Shown piece after piece: positions 1 to 5,587 of a stretch of DNA of 5,587 nucleotides. Under the pieces are notes generated by a model. It had not been told where the DNA came from and searched no databases. It saw nothing but the letters and a program-made list of their open reading frames with translations. Position 1 is the stretch's first letter. Every line of letters starts with the position of its first letter. Both the position numbers and the translations under genes were made by a program. This DNA comes from Candidatus Kaiserbacteria bacterium (GTDB taxonomy: Bacteria > Patescibacteriota > Minisyncoccia > Phycocordibacterales > UBA12088), in the NCBI GenBank assembly GCA_007116405.1, contig SKIN01000035.1, positions 1 to 5,587 on the forward strand, written 5' to 3'.

Positions 1-123
1 ATATACTACGGTCTCGTCGCAATGTCGCATCCGAAACACCGGGACTGGTGAGGTCTTATCGGTATATATGTACCTGTCTTGTGAGAAGTGAATCAAATAT
101 CCAGGCAAACGACCAGGAAACAT
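1..123 (-). CDS. Possible N-terminal fragment of an unidentified protein (runs off the left edge)
   Basis: An ATG at 123-121 opens a frame of 41 codons with no stop before the edge of the window. The peptide begins MFPGRLPGYLIHF and contains a TDKTSPVPVFR stretch. I do not recognise a family, and no signal peptide or catalytic motif is visible. Support comes mainly from context: a well-formed leftward promoter lies just upstream, and its predicted start (about 140) would leave a 5' leader of about 17 nt. There is no Shine-Dalgarno sequence in that leader. A random frame of this length stays open fairly often (I estimate roughly one in seven), so this is tentative. An in-frame TAG inside the -10 region, with no other ATG between it and 123, rules out a longer ATG start. 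The transcript could instead be a leader or a small RNA. Confidence 0.3.
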   Translation of the reverse strand, partial: MFPGRLPGYLIHFSQDRYIYTDKTSPVPVFRMRHCDETVVY

Positions 124-146
124 TGAGACGACATCTATCGCATGGC

Positions 147-175
147 ACTATACCATAAATACAACCATTTTGCAA
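147..175 (-). promoter_or_regulatory. Sigma-70-like promoter reading leftward, extended -10
   Basis: On the minus strand there is TTGCAA (170-175) as the -35, a 17-bp spacer, and TATAGT (147-152) as the -10. The -10 is preceded by TG one base upstream, giving an extended -10 (TGGTATAGT). The expected transcription start is near 140. It lies 22 bp past the stop of the ATP-grasp/peptidase gene and would drive whatever gene lies to the left. An imperfect inverted repeat, AACGT (174-178) and ACGTT (191-195), touches the -35 and could be an operator or chance. The call rests on consensus match only. Confidence 0.5.
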
Positions 176-196
176 CGTAATACTGCAGTGACGTTT

Positions 197-1483
197 CTAC
201 TTCACGTCCTCAGGATAGACCGTCGGGTCGACAAGGTACCCCTTGAGGTCGCGTCGGCCGATGATGACCGGGAACATCATGTGCGCACGATCGTTGAATG
301 AGGCAACGGTCTCTATCTCCCTACCCCGCAGGCGCAGGCGTATCTTCGCTGTGTGTCGGTACTGCTTACCGGAACTGGAACGCACGTGCACGCGCTCATC
401 CCGTGTCGGGAATTCCAATTCTTTCACCAGCTTCTCATCGATCGCTGTCCTGTATGCACCGGTATCGACTTTGGCACGAACAACCTTCTTCTTTCCGTTC
501 GGTCCTAACAGCGCCACTTTCTCAATGATGTGCAGTACTTTTGTGTCACCACGTACATCGGAGAGTGCGTGTTCGGCAAAGAGGCGCTGTGCAAGGTCGA
601 TACCAAACTCGGCAGATGGCACACGCATGTCTTCCAAACGGTCGAGGCGGGTGCGCAAGCTCGCGCCATTTGCAAGCTGTATCTGCAGGCCCGGCCGGGC
701 GTTCACCTCAAGTACAAGCGGCCCCTCCTCTTCATCAAGTACGATATCGATGCCGGCATACCCAAGACCGGAGACATCCTGCGCTTGTGTTGCATACTTC
801 AGTATCATGTCCCACTGCGGTATCTTGATGCCACGCACCTTCATCTTCGTGTCGGGGATGTGCACCACATCATCTCCGTAAAGAATACCTTTGGTGGTGA
901 TGCCTGTGCGCAGGTCAATACCGATGCCAAGCGCACCTTGATGCAAATTGGCCTTACCGTCGCTATGCACGGTCGGCAGCCGAAGCATGGCCATTATAGG
1001 GACACGATGAGCAACAATGACACGTATGTCAGGAACACCTCGTTTGGCAAGTTTGCGCATGGCGCTTGATACGACGACACGCTTCTCAAGGAACGCTGTA
1101 TCGGGCAGGTTATCGAGTGAGTACGCGCCGTCAAGGATGCCGAATATCTCCGTTTCAATATCCTGAACGGTAACCTCTTTGCCGCCAACACGCTTTCCCT
1201 TCTGTCCGTCCCAACTGCGTACGACCATGATGCCTCCGCCGCCGTAGCCACGGGCGGGTTTAAGGACAAAACTCCCTTTGAGATTGGTCCAGTCGAATGC
1301 GCGAGCGTCACGGAATGTTCGAAAGACCGCGAGGAGCTTCGGTGTCGGGATGTCGTTGCGTACCAAGGTGCGCTTGGTCAGGAGTTTATTGTCGGCGCGC
1401 CGTTTCGCCCGCCGTTTGTTGAACGGCCGTATATACAGGTAGTTGCGCGCATTGAGACCCAATGCAATTTTACTCACTGCCAT
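197..1483 (-). CDS. RimK-like ATP-grasp amidoligase fused to a retropepsin-like aspartyl peptidase
   Basis: This 428-residue protein joins two domains with predicted opposite activities. Residues about 1-310 form an ATP-grasp domain of the 'alpha-L-glutamate ligase-like' type: a DNKLLTK motif (31-37), a glycine-rich ATP loop LKPARGYGGGG (74-84), a DIRVIV strand (152-157), an HQGALGIGID segment (181-190), and the metal-binding end GIDIVLD...LEVNARPG with Glu259 and Asn261. Residues about 315-424 match the RimB/'ATP-dependent zinc protease' retropepsin-like family: VDTGA with presumed catalytic Asp340, and the conserved FPVIIGR...LVDP tail (404-420). By family, the first domain would form amide bonds from ATP and an amino acid or peptide, and the second would cleave peptides or act as a dimeric partner; the substrate is unknown. 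There is no signal peptide, so it is probably cytoplasmic. I chose the ATG at 1483 because the family-like sequence (ALGLNARNYLYIRPFN) begins directly after it; an upstream ATG at 1543 would overlap the previous gene by 74 bp. A weak AGGA lies upstream. The 14-bp overlap with the 7TM gene suggests translational coupling. Confidence 0.9.
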   Translation of the reverse strand: MAVSKIALGLNARNYLYIRPFNKRRAKRRADNKLLTKRTLVRNDIPTPKLLAVFRTFRDARAFDWTNLKGSFVLKPARGYGGGGIMVVRSWDGQKGKRVGGKEVTVQDIETEIFGILDGAYSLDNLPDTAFLEKRVVVSSAMRKLAKRGVPDIRVIVAHRVPIMAMLRLPTVHSDGKANLHQGALGIGIDLRTGITTKGILYGDDVVHIPDTKMKVRGIKIPQWDMILKYATQAQDVSGLGYAGIDIVLDEEEGPLVLEVNARPGLQIQLANGASLRTRLDRLEDMRVPSAEFGIDLAQRLFAEHALSDVRGDTKVLHIIEKVALLGPNGKKKVVRAKVDTGAYRTAIDEKLVKELEFPTRDERVHVRSSSGKQYRHTAKIRLRLRGREIETVASFNDRAHMMFPVIIGRRDLKGYLVDPTVYPEDVK

Positions 1484-2420
1484 ATGATTCAAGTGTCCTG
1501 AAGCGGAATACCTCAGAGAGTCGGAGACCGAAGTACCGACCAAGAAGGAAGTTTGCGGGTATGGTGAGCAGAATGAGCTCCGGCCAGAGGATGATCATGT
1601 CACGCACAACGGTGCTGGTGGCTAAGAGGTAGCCAAGAAGCCCCAAACCGATGGTGACTGAGGTGATGACAAGTGTCTCGTGCAAGGATTTGTGAAGCTG
1701 AACGGAGACGATGGAATCACCAAGTAATGTGAGGATGAGGATGGGGAAAATGGAAAGATTCCGGATAGACTCGAGCTCGAAGATGATGGCGACCGTAAGT
1801 GCGGCAAACACGAAGAAGGCAAGGAGGAGGTGGGAGAGCGACCGTTTCGGGAAATACATGATGGGCACCTTACGCAACAAGGTTCGTGAGACGAACGACG
1901 CGAGCACCACGGCACTGAGTATCAAGAGGCCGACCGTGATACCTACGGCTACGAAGGCGAATGCGAGTACGATGGGCACCAGCATCTCAAGTGAAGGAAG
2001 ACCGATGACCACACGAACAAACGTGATCATGGTGGCTATGACCGGTATAAGAAAGATGAGTACGATGGTATTCGCCGGAATACCGAGCGCTATCGCCTTT
2101 TGTACCCAGTACGCTAGGAAGCCGAACAAGGTTGGCGACTCCACTGGGCGTTTTGCCAACAGGTCCTGTATCTCCTGCCTTTCAAGATCCTGCTCGGGAC
2201 GAGTGAGATCTGGACGCTGACCGACGAAGGCCTCAAGGAAAGTCGAGTCAATGATACCGGTACGCTCCATTTCTGTCGGTGTGGCTGTGGTCGCGGTTGT
2301 CGTACCTTCCTCTTCCACCCCGGCATCTTGCGCGTACGTAAAGAACACCTGAAACGTAAACAGCGCCACTACGGCACATGTAAACACCGCCAACTGGCGG
2401 ATGGTGTGTGTATGATTCAT
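1470..2420 (-). CDS. Signal-peptide 7TM membrane protein, related to the 7TM part of transglutaminase-7TM proteins
   Basis: This 316-residue protein starts with an apparent signal sequence or membrane anchor (residues 8-30, ending near TYAQDAG). A Thr/Glu-rich linker (about 35-52) and a short extracytoplasmic stretch to about 112 follow. Then come about seven hydrophobic segments, near 115-138, 143-162, 163-180, 196-215, 220-240, 248-268 and 272-292. The motifs GLPSLEMLVPIVLAFAF (140-156), FPILILTLLGDSI (225-237) and LLGRYFGLRLSEVFRFR (292-308) resemble, from memory, the C-terminal 7TM domain (Pfam 7TM_transglut type) of proteins whose N-terminal part is an inactive transglutaminase. That globular domain is absent here. 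In the family, the gene travels with an ATP-grasp ligase and a retropepsin-like peptidase, exactly the fusion encoded downstream, so it is probably the membrane component or sensor of the same system. The start at 2420 fits the signal peptide; an upstream ATG at 2480 would place about 20 extra residues before it and read through the promoter. The substrate or signal is unknown. Confidence 0.83.
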   Translation of the reverse strand: MNHTHTIRQLAVFTCAVVALFTFQVFFTYAQDAGVEEEGTTTATTATPTEMERTGIIDSTFLEAFVGQRPDLTRPEQDLERQEIQDLLAKRPVESPTLFGFLAYWVQKAIALGIPANTIVLIFLIPVIATMITFVRVVIGLPSLEMLVPIVLAFAFVAVGITVGLLILSAVVLASFVSRTLLRKVPIMYFPKRSLSHLLLAFFVFAALTVAIIFELESIRNLSIFPILILTLLGDSIVSVQLHKSLHETLVITSVTIGLGLLGYLLATSTVVRDMIILWPELILLTIPANFLLGRYFGLRLSEVFRFRTLESYGSE

Positions 2421-2423
2421 TTG

Positions 2424-2429
2424 CCCCTT
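2424..2429 (-). promoter_or_regulatory. Shine-Dalgarno-like AAGGGG with very short spacing
   Basis: AAGGGG lies only 3 nt before the ATG of the 7TM gene, closer than is usual. It directly follows the -10 hexamer of the local promoter, so a transcript from that promoter would begin inside or after it. It could serve translation only on longer transcripts reading through from pyrG. Confidence 0.3.
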
Positions 2430-2458
2430 ATTATAGCATAAACAAGTAAAAAAGTACA
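2430..2458 (-). promoter_or_regulatory. Extended -10 promoter for the 7TM / ATP-grasp-peptidase pair
   Basis: The minus strand carries TGCTATAAT (2430-2438), a perfect extended -10. The best -35 candidate at 17-bp spacing is TGTACT (2453-2458), only 3 of 6 to consensus, which is acceptable for an extended -10 promoter. The predicted start (about 2423-2424) is 3-4 nt before the ATG at 2420, which would give an almost leaderless mRNA. The promoter would separate expression of the two-gene system from the upstream ftsEX-pyrG unit. Confidence 0.5.
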
Positions 2459-2532
2459 GGGTTTTACCATAGAAAAACACCGGTCAGACGTACGGTAACG
2501 AACCGCAAAATATCCCATAATATATGGTTATA

Positions 2533-4188
2533 TTAGACTCCCGCGTGACGCTTTGCAGCGCGTACGAAACCCGTAAATAATGGGTGTGGATCGAGTGGTC
2601 GCGCAAGAAATTCCGGGTGGAACTGTGAACCGACGAAGAAAGGATGAACTCCTTTTGGCAATTCGGCTATCTCCATGAGCACCCCATCGGGTGAAGTGCC
2701 GCTGAACACAAGTCCCGCTTCCGTAAGCCGCTCGATGTACTCAGGGTTCACTTCATAGCGGTGACGATGCCGCTCCTCGACGACATCGCTGCCGTACAAA
2801 GCGCGCGCTATCGTTCCCTTTTTAAGATGGGCGGGATATGCACCAAGTCGCATCGTGCCACCGTAGTTGCCTTCCGCCATAAGGCGCTTTTGCTCCGGGA
2901 GTATGTCGATGACCGGATGAAGTGTGTCCGGACGTATCTCGACCGTGTGAGCATCTCTGAGCTTGAGGACGTGTCGAGCATGCTCGATGACCATGAGTTG
3001 CATGCCATAACACAGACCGAGGAACGGCAGGTCGTGAGTCCGTGCGTATTTGATGACATGTATCTTACCCTCGATACCTGTCTCTCCGAAACCGCCGGGC
3101 ACGAGCACGCCATCGTAGTTGCCGAGACCGGAACGTGGAACACCTTGTTCGTACTCTTTGCTGTTGAGCCAATGGATGCGAGGTTTAACGCCGAGCTTGT
3201 ACGCGGAGAACTTGATGGCTTCCAGAACGGAAATGTACGCGTCAGATAAAACGAAATCGCCGGTATCGAAGTATTTCCCCACCACGGCGATATTCACTTC
3301 ACGCTCCACGCTGTGTACTTTGCGTGCAAAGGCCTTCCATGGACCAAGCTGTGGTTTGGTGCGGGGCGTGAGGCCAAGACACGACAGTACATGATCGCTC
3401 ATGTGGTCTTTCTCGAAGTTGATGGGTACGTCGTAGATACTATGTACATCAGGTGCGCTTACGAGGCGCTCTTCCGGCACATTGCAGAACTGCGACAATT
3501 TTTCTTTTCGTTTCTTGTCGAGTGGCCGGTCACTTCGAGCGATGATGAAGTCAGGATGCACACCGCTTGCGTTCAGGGTTCGCACAGCATGCTGCGTTGG
3601 CTTGGTCTTCATTTCACCTATCTTGCTCGGTACGGGAAGGTAACTCACCATCACAACCGCAACATCCTTTGGTTGACGCAGCTTGAGCATACGAATAGCC
3701 TCGATGAAGAGGATGTTCTCGTACTCCCCCACTGTACCTCCAACCTCTATCACAGCTATGTCGACACCTTTTGCCGCACGTTTGATGCGACGGATCACCT
3801 CGAGCGGGATGTGAGGGACGACTTGCACACACTTGCCTTTGTAGCCAAGGTTTCGTTCTTTATCAATGACCGAGCGATAGACTCTGCCGGTGGTCATGTA
3901 GTTTACGCTCGTGAGTGTGGTGTCGAGGAAGCGCTCATAGTTGCCCATATCCTGATCCGTTTCGTCGCCGTCGGTGGTGACGAACACCTCACCGTGCTCG
4001 GTCGGGTTCATCGTACCCGCATCCACGTTGATGTATGGGTCTATCTTTAGCGCGGTTACACTAAAACCGCGTGCTTTGAGAATGGTGCCGATGGAACTCG
4101 TGGCTACACCTTTACCGACTCCGCTCATGACTCCTCCGACCACGAAGACGTATTTTGTCGGTTCGTGTTGTTGAGAGGGTCGAGACAT
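2533..4188 (-). CDS. pyrG: CTP synthase (glutamine-hydrolysing)
   Basis: A complete 551-residue enzyme, close to the family's usual 535-550. It converts UTP to CTP using ATP and ammonia released from glutamine, the last step of de novo pyrimidine nucleotide synthesis in the cytoplasm. The N-terminal synthetase domain has the P-loop region GGVMSGVGKG (18-27), Asp73 and Glu148 at the positions expected for magnesium ligands, and the nucleotide-binding KTKPTQH (194-200). The C-terminal class I glutamine amidotransferase domain has an oxyanion-hole PGGFG (364-368), catalytic Cys393 in GLCYGMQ, and His524/Glu526 in QFHPEF. All catalytic residues are present. The MSGVGKG version of the loop differs from the SSLGKG form of E. 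coli and looks more archaeal or CPR-like. The ATG at 4188 is the first in frame after the ftsX stop. No Shine-Dalgarno sequence is visible, and the 9-bp gap suggests translation by reinitiation. The first 11 residues before KYVFVVGG are a short extension. A dedicated promoter was not seen. Confidence 0.98.
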   Translation of the reverse strand: MSRPSQQHEPTKYVFVVGGVMSGVGKGVATSSIGTILKARGFSVTALKIDPYINVDAGTMNPTEHGEVFVTTDGDETDQDMGNYERFLDTTLTSVNYMTTGRVYRSVIDKERNLGYKGKCVQVVPHIPLEVIRRIKRAAKGVDIAVIEVGGTVGEYENILFIEAIRMLKLRQPKDVAVVMVSYLPVPSKIGEMKTKPTQHAVRTLNASGVHPDFIIARSDRPLDKKRKEKLSQFCNVPEERLVSAPDVHSIYDVPINFEKDHMSDHVLSCLGLTPRTKPQLGPWKAFARKVHSVEREVNIAVVGKYFDTGDFVLSDAYISVLEAIKFSAYKLGVKPRIHWLNSKEYEQGVPRSGLGNYDGVLVPGGFGETGIEGKIHVIKYARTHDLPFLGLCYGMQLMVIEHARHVLKLRDAHTVEIRPDTLHPVIDILPEQKRLMAEGNYGGTMRLGAYPAHLKKGTIARALYGSDVVEERHRHRYEVNPEYIERLTEAGLVFSGTSPDGVLMEIAELPKGVHPFFVGSQFHPEFLARPLDPHPLFTGFVRAAKRHAGV

Positions 4189-4197
4189 AGATGCATT

Positions 4198-5124
4198 CTA
4201 GACCCGGAGGTGTTTCTTCACTGCAAGGAAACTGGAGAACGCTCCAAGGACGATGCCTGTTCCCATAATGGTGAGGAATATCATGCCGAAGTTCGTCGTG
4301 TAGTACGTGAAGAGGTTGATATTGCCAAAGAAGCTCTGCGTTGCGGGACCAAGCCACAGTGCCAGGGGGTAATACGCCACCAGAGTGATGATGCCCGATA
4401 TCACGCCGTACATGACACCCTCGATGACGAACGGTCCTCGGATGTACATGTCACTTGCTCCAACAAGCCGCATGACGGCGATCTCCTCTCTTGAGATGTA
4501 TATTGCCATGCGTATGGTGTTGAAGATGATGATGATCGAAACGCCGATGAGTGTCACGGAGACCATGAGCCCGAAGAGCTCGATGCCCCGGATGACCTGC
4601 TGCAGCCGCTCTATGGCCGCCTTGTTGTCATTGAAGTTTACGTTGTACAGAAGCGAGCGGCCATCACTCGAGAGTGTGGAAGTGTCGGTGCGAAGGAACT
4701 CGTCGATGCGTACGTAGTGTGCCGGGTCGTGGGCTTTGATAGAGAGTGACGCTAGGAGGGGGTTTTCGCCGAGCTCACGGAGTGCCTGCATCTCGATAGC
4801 ATCATGGCGGTGTCGCTCCTCAAAACGCTGGAGTGCTTCTTCGCGTGTCGTAAGGCGCACGACCGCAACCTCGTCAAGTAACTCAAGCTTTTTCTTTACC
4901 TCCTCAATACTTTCGAGTGGGGCGTCAATGACAAAGTACGCATTGATGTCGACCTTGTCTTGCAACAGTTCGAGCGAAGCGGTAAGGAGTGCGTTCACGA
5001 AGAGGAGCGATCCAATGACGAACAGCGTGATGGTCATGACCACCACAGAAGAAACGGAAACGAAGCCGTTGCGCCAGAAGTTTATGAAACCTGTGCGAAT
5101 GATGCGTCTGAATGAAAGGAACAT
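4198..5124 (-). CDS. ftsX: Cell-division ABC transporter-like permease FtsX
   Basis: A 308-residue membrane protein with FtsX architecture: a cytoplasmic N-terminus (RRIIRTGFINFWRNG), TM1 about 22-46, a large extracytoplasmic domain about 47-178, then three further helices about 182-206, 231-253 and 281-303. The conserved cytoplasmic MRLVGAS motif (218-224), before the third helix, contacts the FtsE ATPase in the family. FtsEX does not transport a solute. It relays ATP hydrolysis across the membrane to activate peptidoglycan hydrolases or their activators during division; the partner hydrolase is not in this window. Length and topology are normal for the family. It follows ftsE by 23 bp. The ATG at 5124 gives the expected N-terminus, but no Shine-Dalgarno sequence is visible in the gap. 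Its TAG stop is in the same reading frame as pyrG, three codons before the pyrG ATG. Confidence 0.94.
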   Translation of the reverse strand: MFLSFRRIIRTGFINFWRNGFVSVSSVVVMTITLFVIGSLLFVNALLTASLELLQDKVDINAYFVIDAPLESIEEVKKKLELLDEVAVVRLTTREEALQRFEERHRHDAIEMQALRELGENPLLASLSIKAHDPAHYVRIDEFLRTDTSTLSSDGRSLLYNVNFNDNKAAIERLQQVIRGIELFGLMVSVTLIGVSIIIIFNTIRMAIYISREEIAVMRLVGASDMYIRGPFVIEGVMYGVISGIITLVAYYPLALWLGPATQSFFGNINLFTYYTTNFGMIFLTIMGTGIVLGAFSSFLAVKKHLRV

Positions 5125-5147
5125 GGTATCAGTGCTACTTACAATGG

Positions 5148-5587
5148 CTAGAGTACATATCTCCCTGTAGCATCATCGCGAACGATCTTGCCGGAATCAA
5201 TAGTGATGACGCGTCGGCCCAGGGAGTCGATAACACCTTTATTGTGGGTGGTCAATACAACGGTCGTACCCAGATCGTTTATCTTTTTGAGTATCTGGAC
5301 AATCTCGTAGGTGTTGATGGGATCAAGGTTGCCCGTTGGCTCGTCGGCGATGATGAGGTCCGGCTGGTTCACTATCGCGCGCGCGATAGCGATACGCTGT
5401 CGCTCCCCACCTGATAGCTCACTTGGGAAGTTCCACATCTTCTCCCGAAGGTCGACCAGGTCAAGTACATACGGCACATCACTTGCTATCTCTTCATCCT
5501 CCCTTCCCGCAGCCTCCATGGCGAATGCGATATTCTCGTACGCTGTTCTGTTCGGAAGCAGACGGAAGTCTTGAAAGACGGTACCTA
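5148..5587 (-). CDS. ftsE: Cell-division ATP-binding protein FtsE (5' end outside the window)
   Basis: The reading frame continues upstream of the internal Met codon at 5519 to the window edge, giving 145 visible residues. These begin GTVFQDFRLLPN, which contains the Q-loop and the DFRLLP stretch typical of FtsE. Further on are the ABC signature LSGGERQRIAIARAI (57-71), Walker B LIIADEP (77-83), the D-loop GNLD and the H-loop TTHN with His114. Walker A and about 80 N-terminal residues lie beyond the right edge. FtsE hydrolyses ATP on the cytoplasmic face and, with FtsX encoded immediately downstream, couples this to cell-wall hydrolysis at the septum. The C-terminus ends soon after the KIVRDDATGRYVL segment, as is usual for short FtsE proteins. 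The truncation is caused by the window, with no sign of a pseudogene. Confidence 0.96.
   Translation of the reverse strand, partial: GTVFQDFRLLPNRTAYENIAFAMEAAGREDEEIASDVPYVLDLVDLREKMWNFPSELSGGERQRIAIARAIVNQPDLIIADEPTGNLDPINTYEIVQILKKINDLGTTVVLTTHNKGVIDSLGRRVITIDSGKIVRDDATGRYVL

Noticed and set aside
174..195. Inverted repeat AACGT...ACGTT just after the stop of the fusion gene
   Set aside because: The stem is 5 bp with a 12-nt loop and no T-run on the minus strand, so it is not a terminator. It could be an operator of the leftward promoter, but nothing beyond symmetry supports that.
243..881. Long open frame on the plus strand opposite the ATP-grasp/peptidase gene
   Set aside because: It lies entirely antisense to a gene with clear conserved domains. 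Its translation is rich in Ser, Arg and Cys with no recognisable domain, as expected of a shadow frame.
1484..1543. Upstream ATG (1543) as start of the ATP-grasp/peptidase protein
   Set aside because: It would add 20 residues that overlap the coding end of the 7TM gene by 74 bp and do not resemble the family N-terminus. The ATG at 1483 is better.
2421..2480. Upstream ATG (2480) as start of the 7TM protein
   Set aside because: It would add 20 residues encoded across the extended -10 promoter and displace the signal peptide from the N-terminus.
2473..2506. Possible intrinsic terminator after pyrG: short ACCG/CGGT stem followed by GTTTTT on the minus strand
   Set aside because: The stem is only 4 bp with a 10-nt loop, and a competing CGGT/ACCG hairpin overlaps it. 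It is too weak to call. The nearby CCATA/TATGG hairpin (2515-2527) is also only 5 bp and lacks a T-run.
3313..4050. 245-codon open frame on the plus strand within pyrG
   Set aside because: It is antisense to the well-conserved CTP synthase and has no recognisable motif. The frame is open because of codon bias on the coding strand.
5372..5389. Perfect 18-bp palindrome (CTATCGCGC and its complement) inside ftsE
   Set aside because: It falls on the codons of the conserved IAIARAI part of the ABC signature, where Ile/Ala/Arg codons readily produce CGCG-rich symmetry. It is probably a coding by-product.

Overview
The window is a compact bacterial chromosome segment of roughly balanced base composition. 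All recognised genes lie on the minus strand, so transcription runs from the high coordinates to the low. The compact layout, the domain repertoire, the weak or absent Shine-Dalgarno sequences and the 'MSGVGKG' style of CTP synthase suggest a Patescibacteria/CPR (Parcubacteria-like) genome. That assignment is an inference from protein style, not from a marker phylogeny. All stops used here are TAG or TAA.

Reading in the direction of transcription, the window opens inside ftsE (5148-5587, 5' part missing), the ABC ATPase of the divisome. It is followed 23 bp later by ftsX (4198-5124), its membrane partner. After only 9 bp comes pyrG (2533-4188), a complete CTP synthase. These three look like one transcription unit.

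A 112-bp gap (2421-2532) follows. It carries a perfect extended -10 element (TGCTATAAT) that sits almost on top of the next start codon. The next two genes overlap by 14 bp. The first (1470-2420) encodes a signal-peptide/7TM membrane protein whose C-terminal half resembles the 7TM domain of the 'inactive transglutaminase fused to 7TM' family. The second (197-1483) encodes a RimK-like ATP-grasp amidoligase fused in one chain to a retropepsin-like (RimB/'ATP-dependent zinc protease' type) aspartyl peptidase. In proteobacteria related ligase, protease and transglutaminase-7TM proteins are encoded by neighbouring separate genes. Here the set is reduced to two genes, with ligase and peptidase fused and the extracytoplasmic transglutaminase domain missing. 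This is the most interesting part of the window: a compact, probably membrane-associated peptide/amide modification system with unknown substrate.

Beyond the end of the fusion gene (1-196) there is a good sigma-70-like promoter (147-175) reading leftward, and a reading frame that opens at 123 and runs off the window. This is probably the start of an unidentified next gene. No RNA genes, CRISPR arrays, insertion sequences or convincing intrinsic terminators were found.
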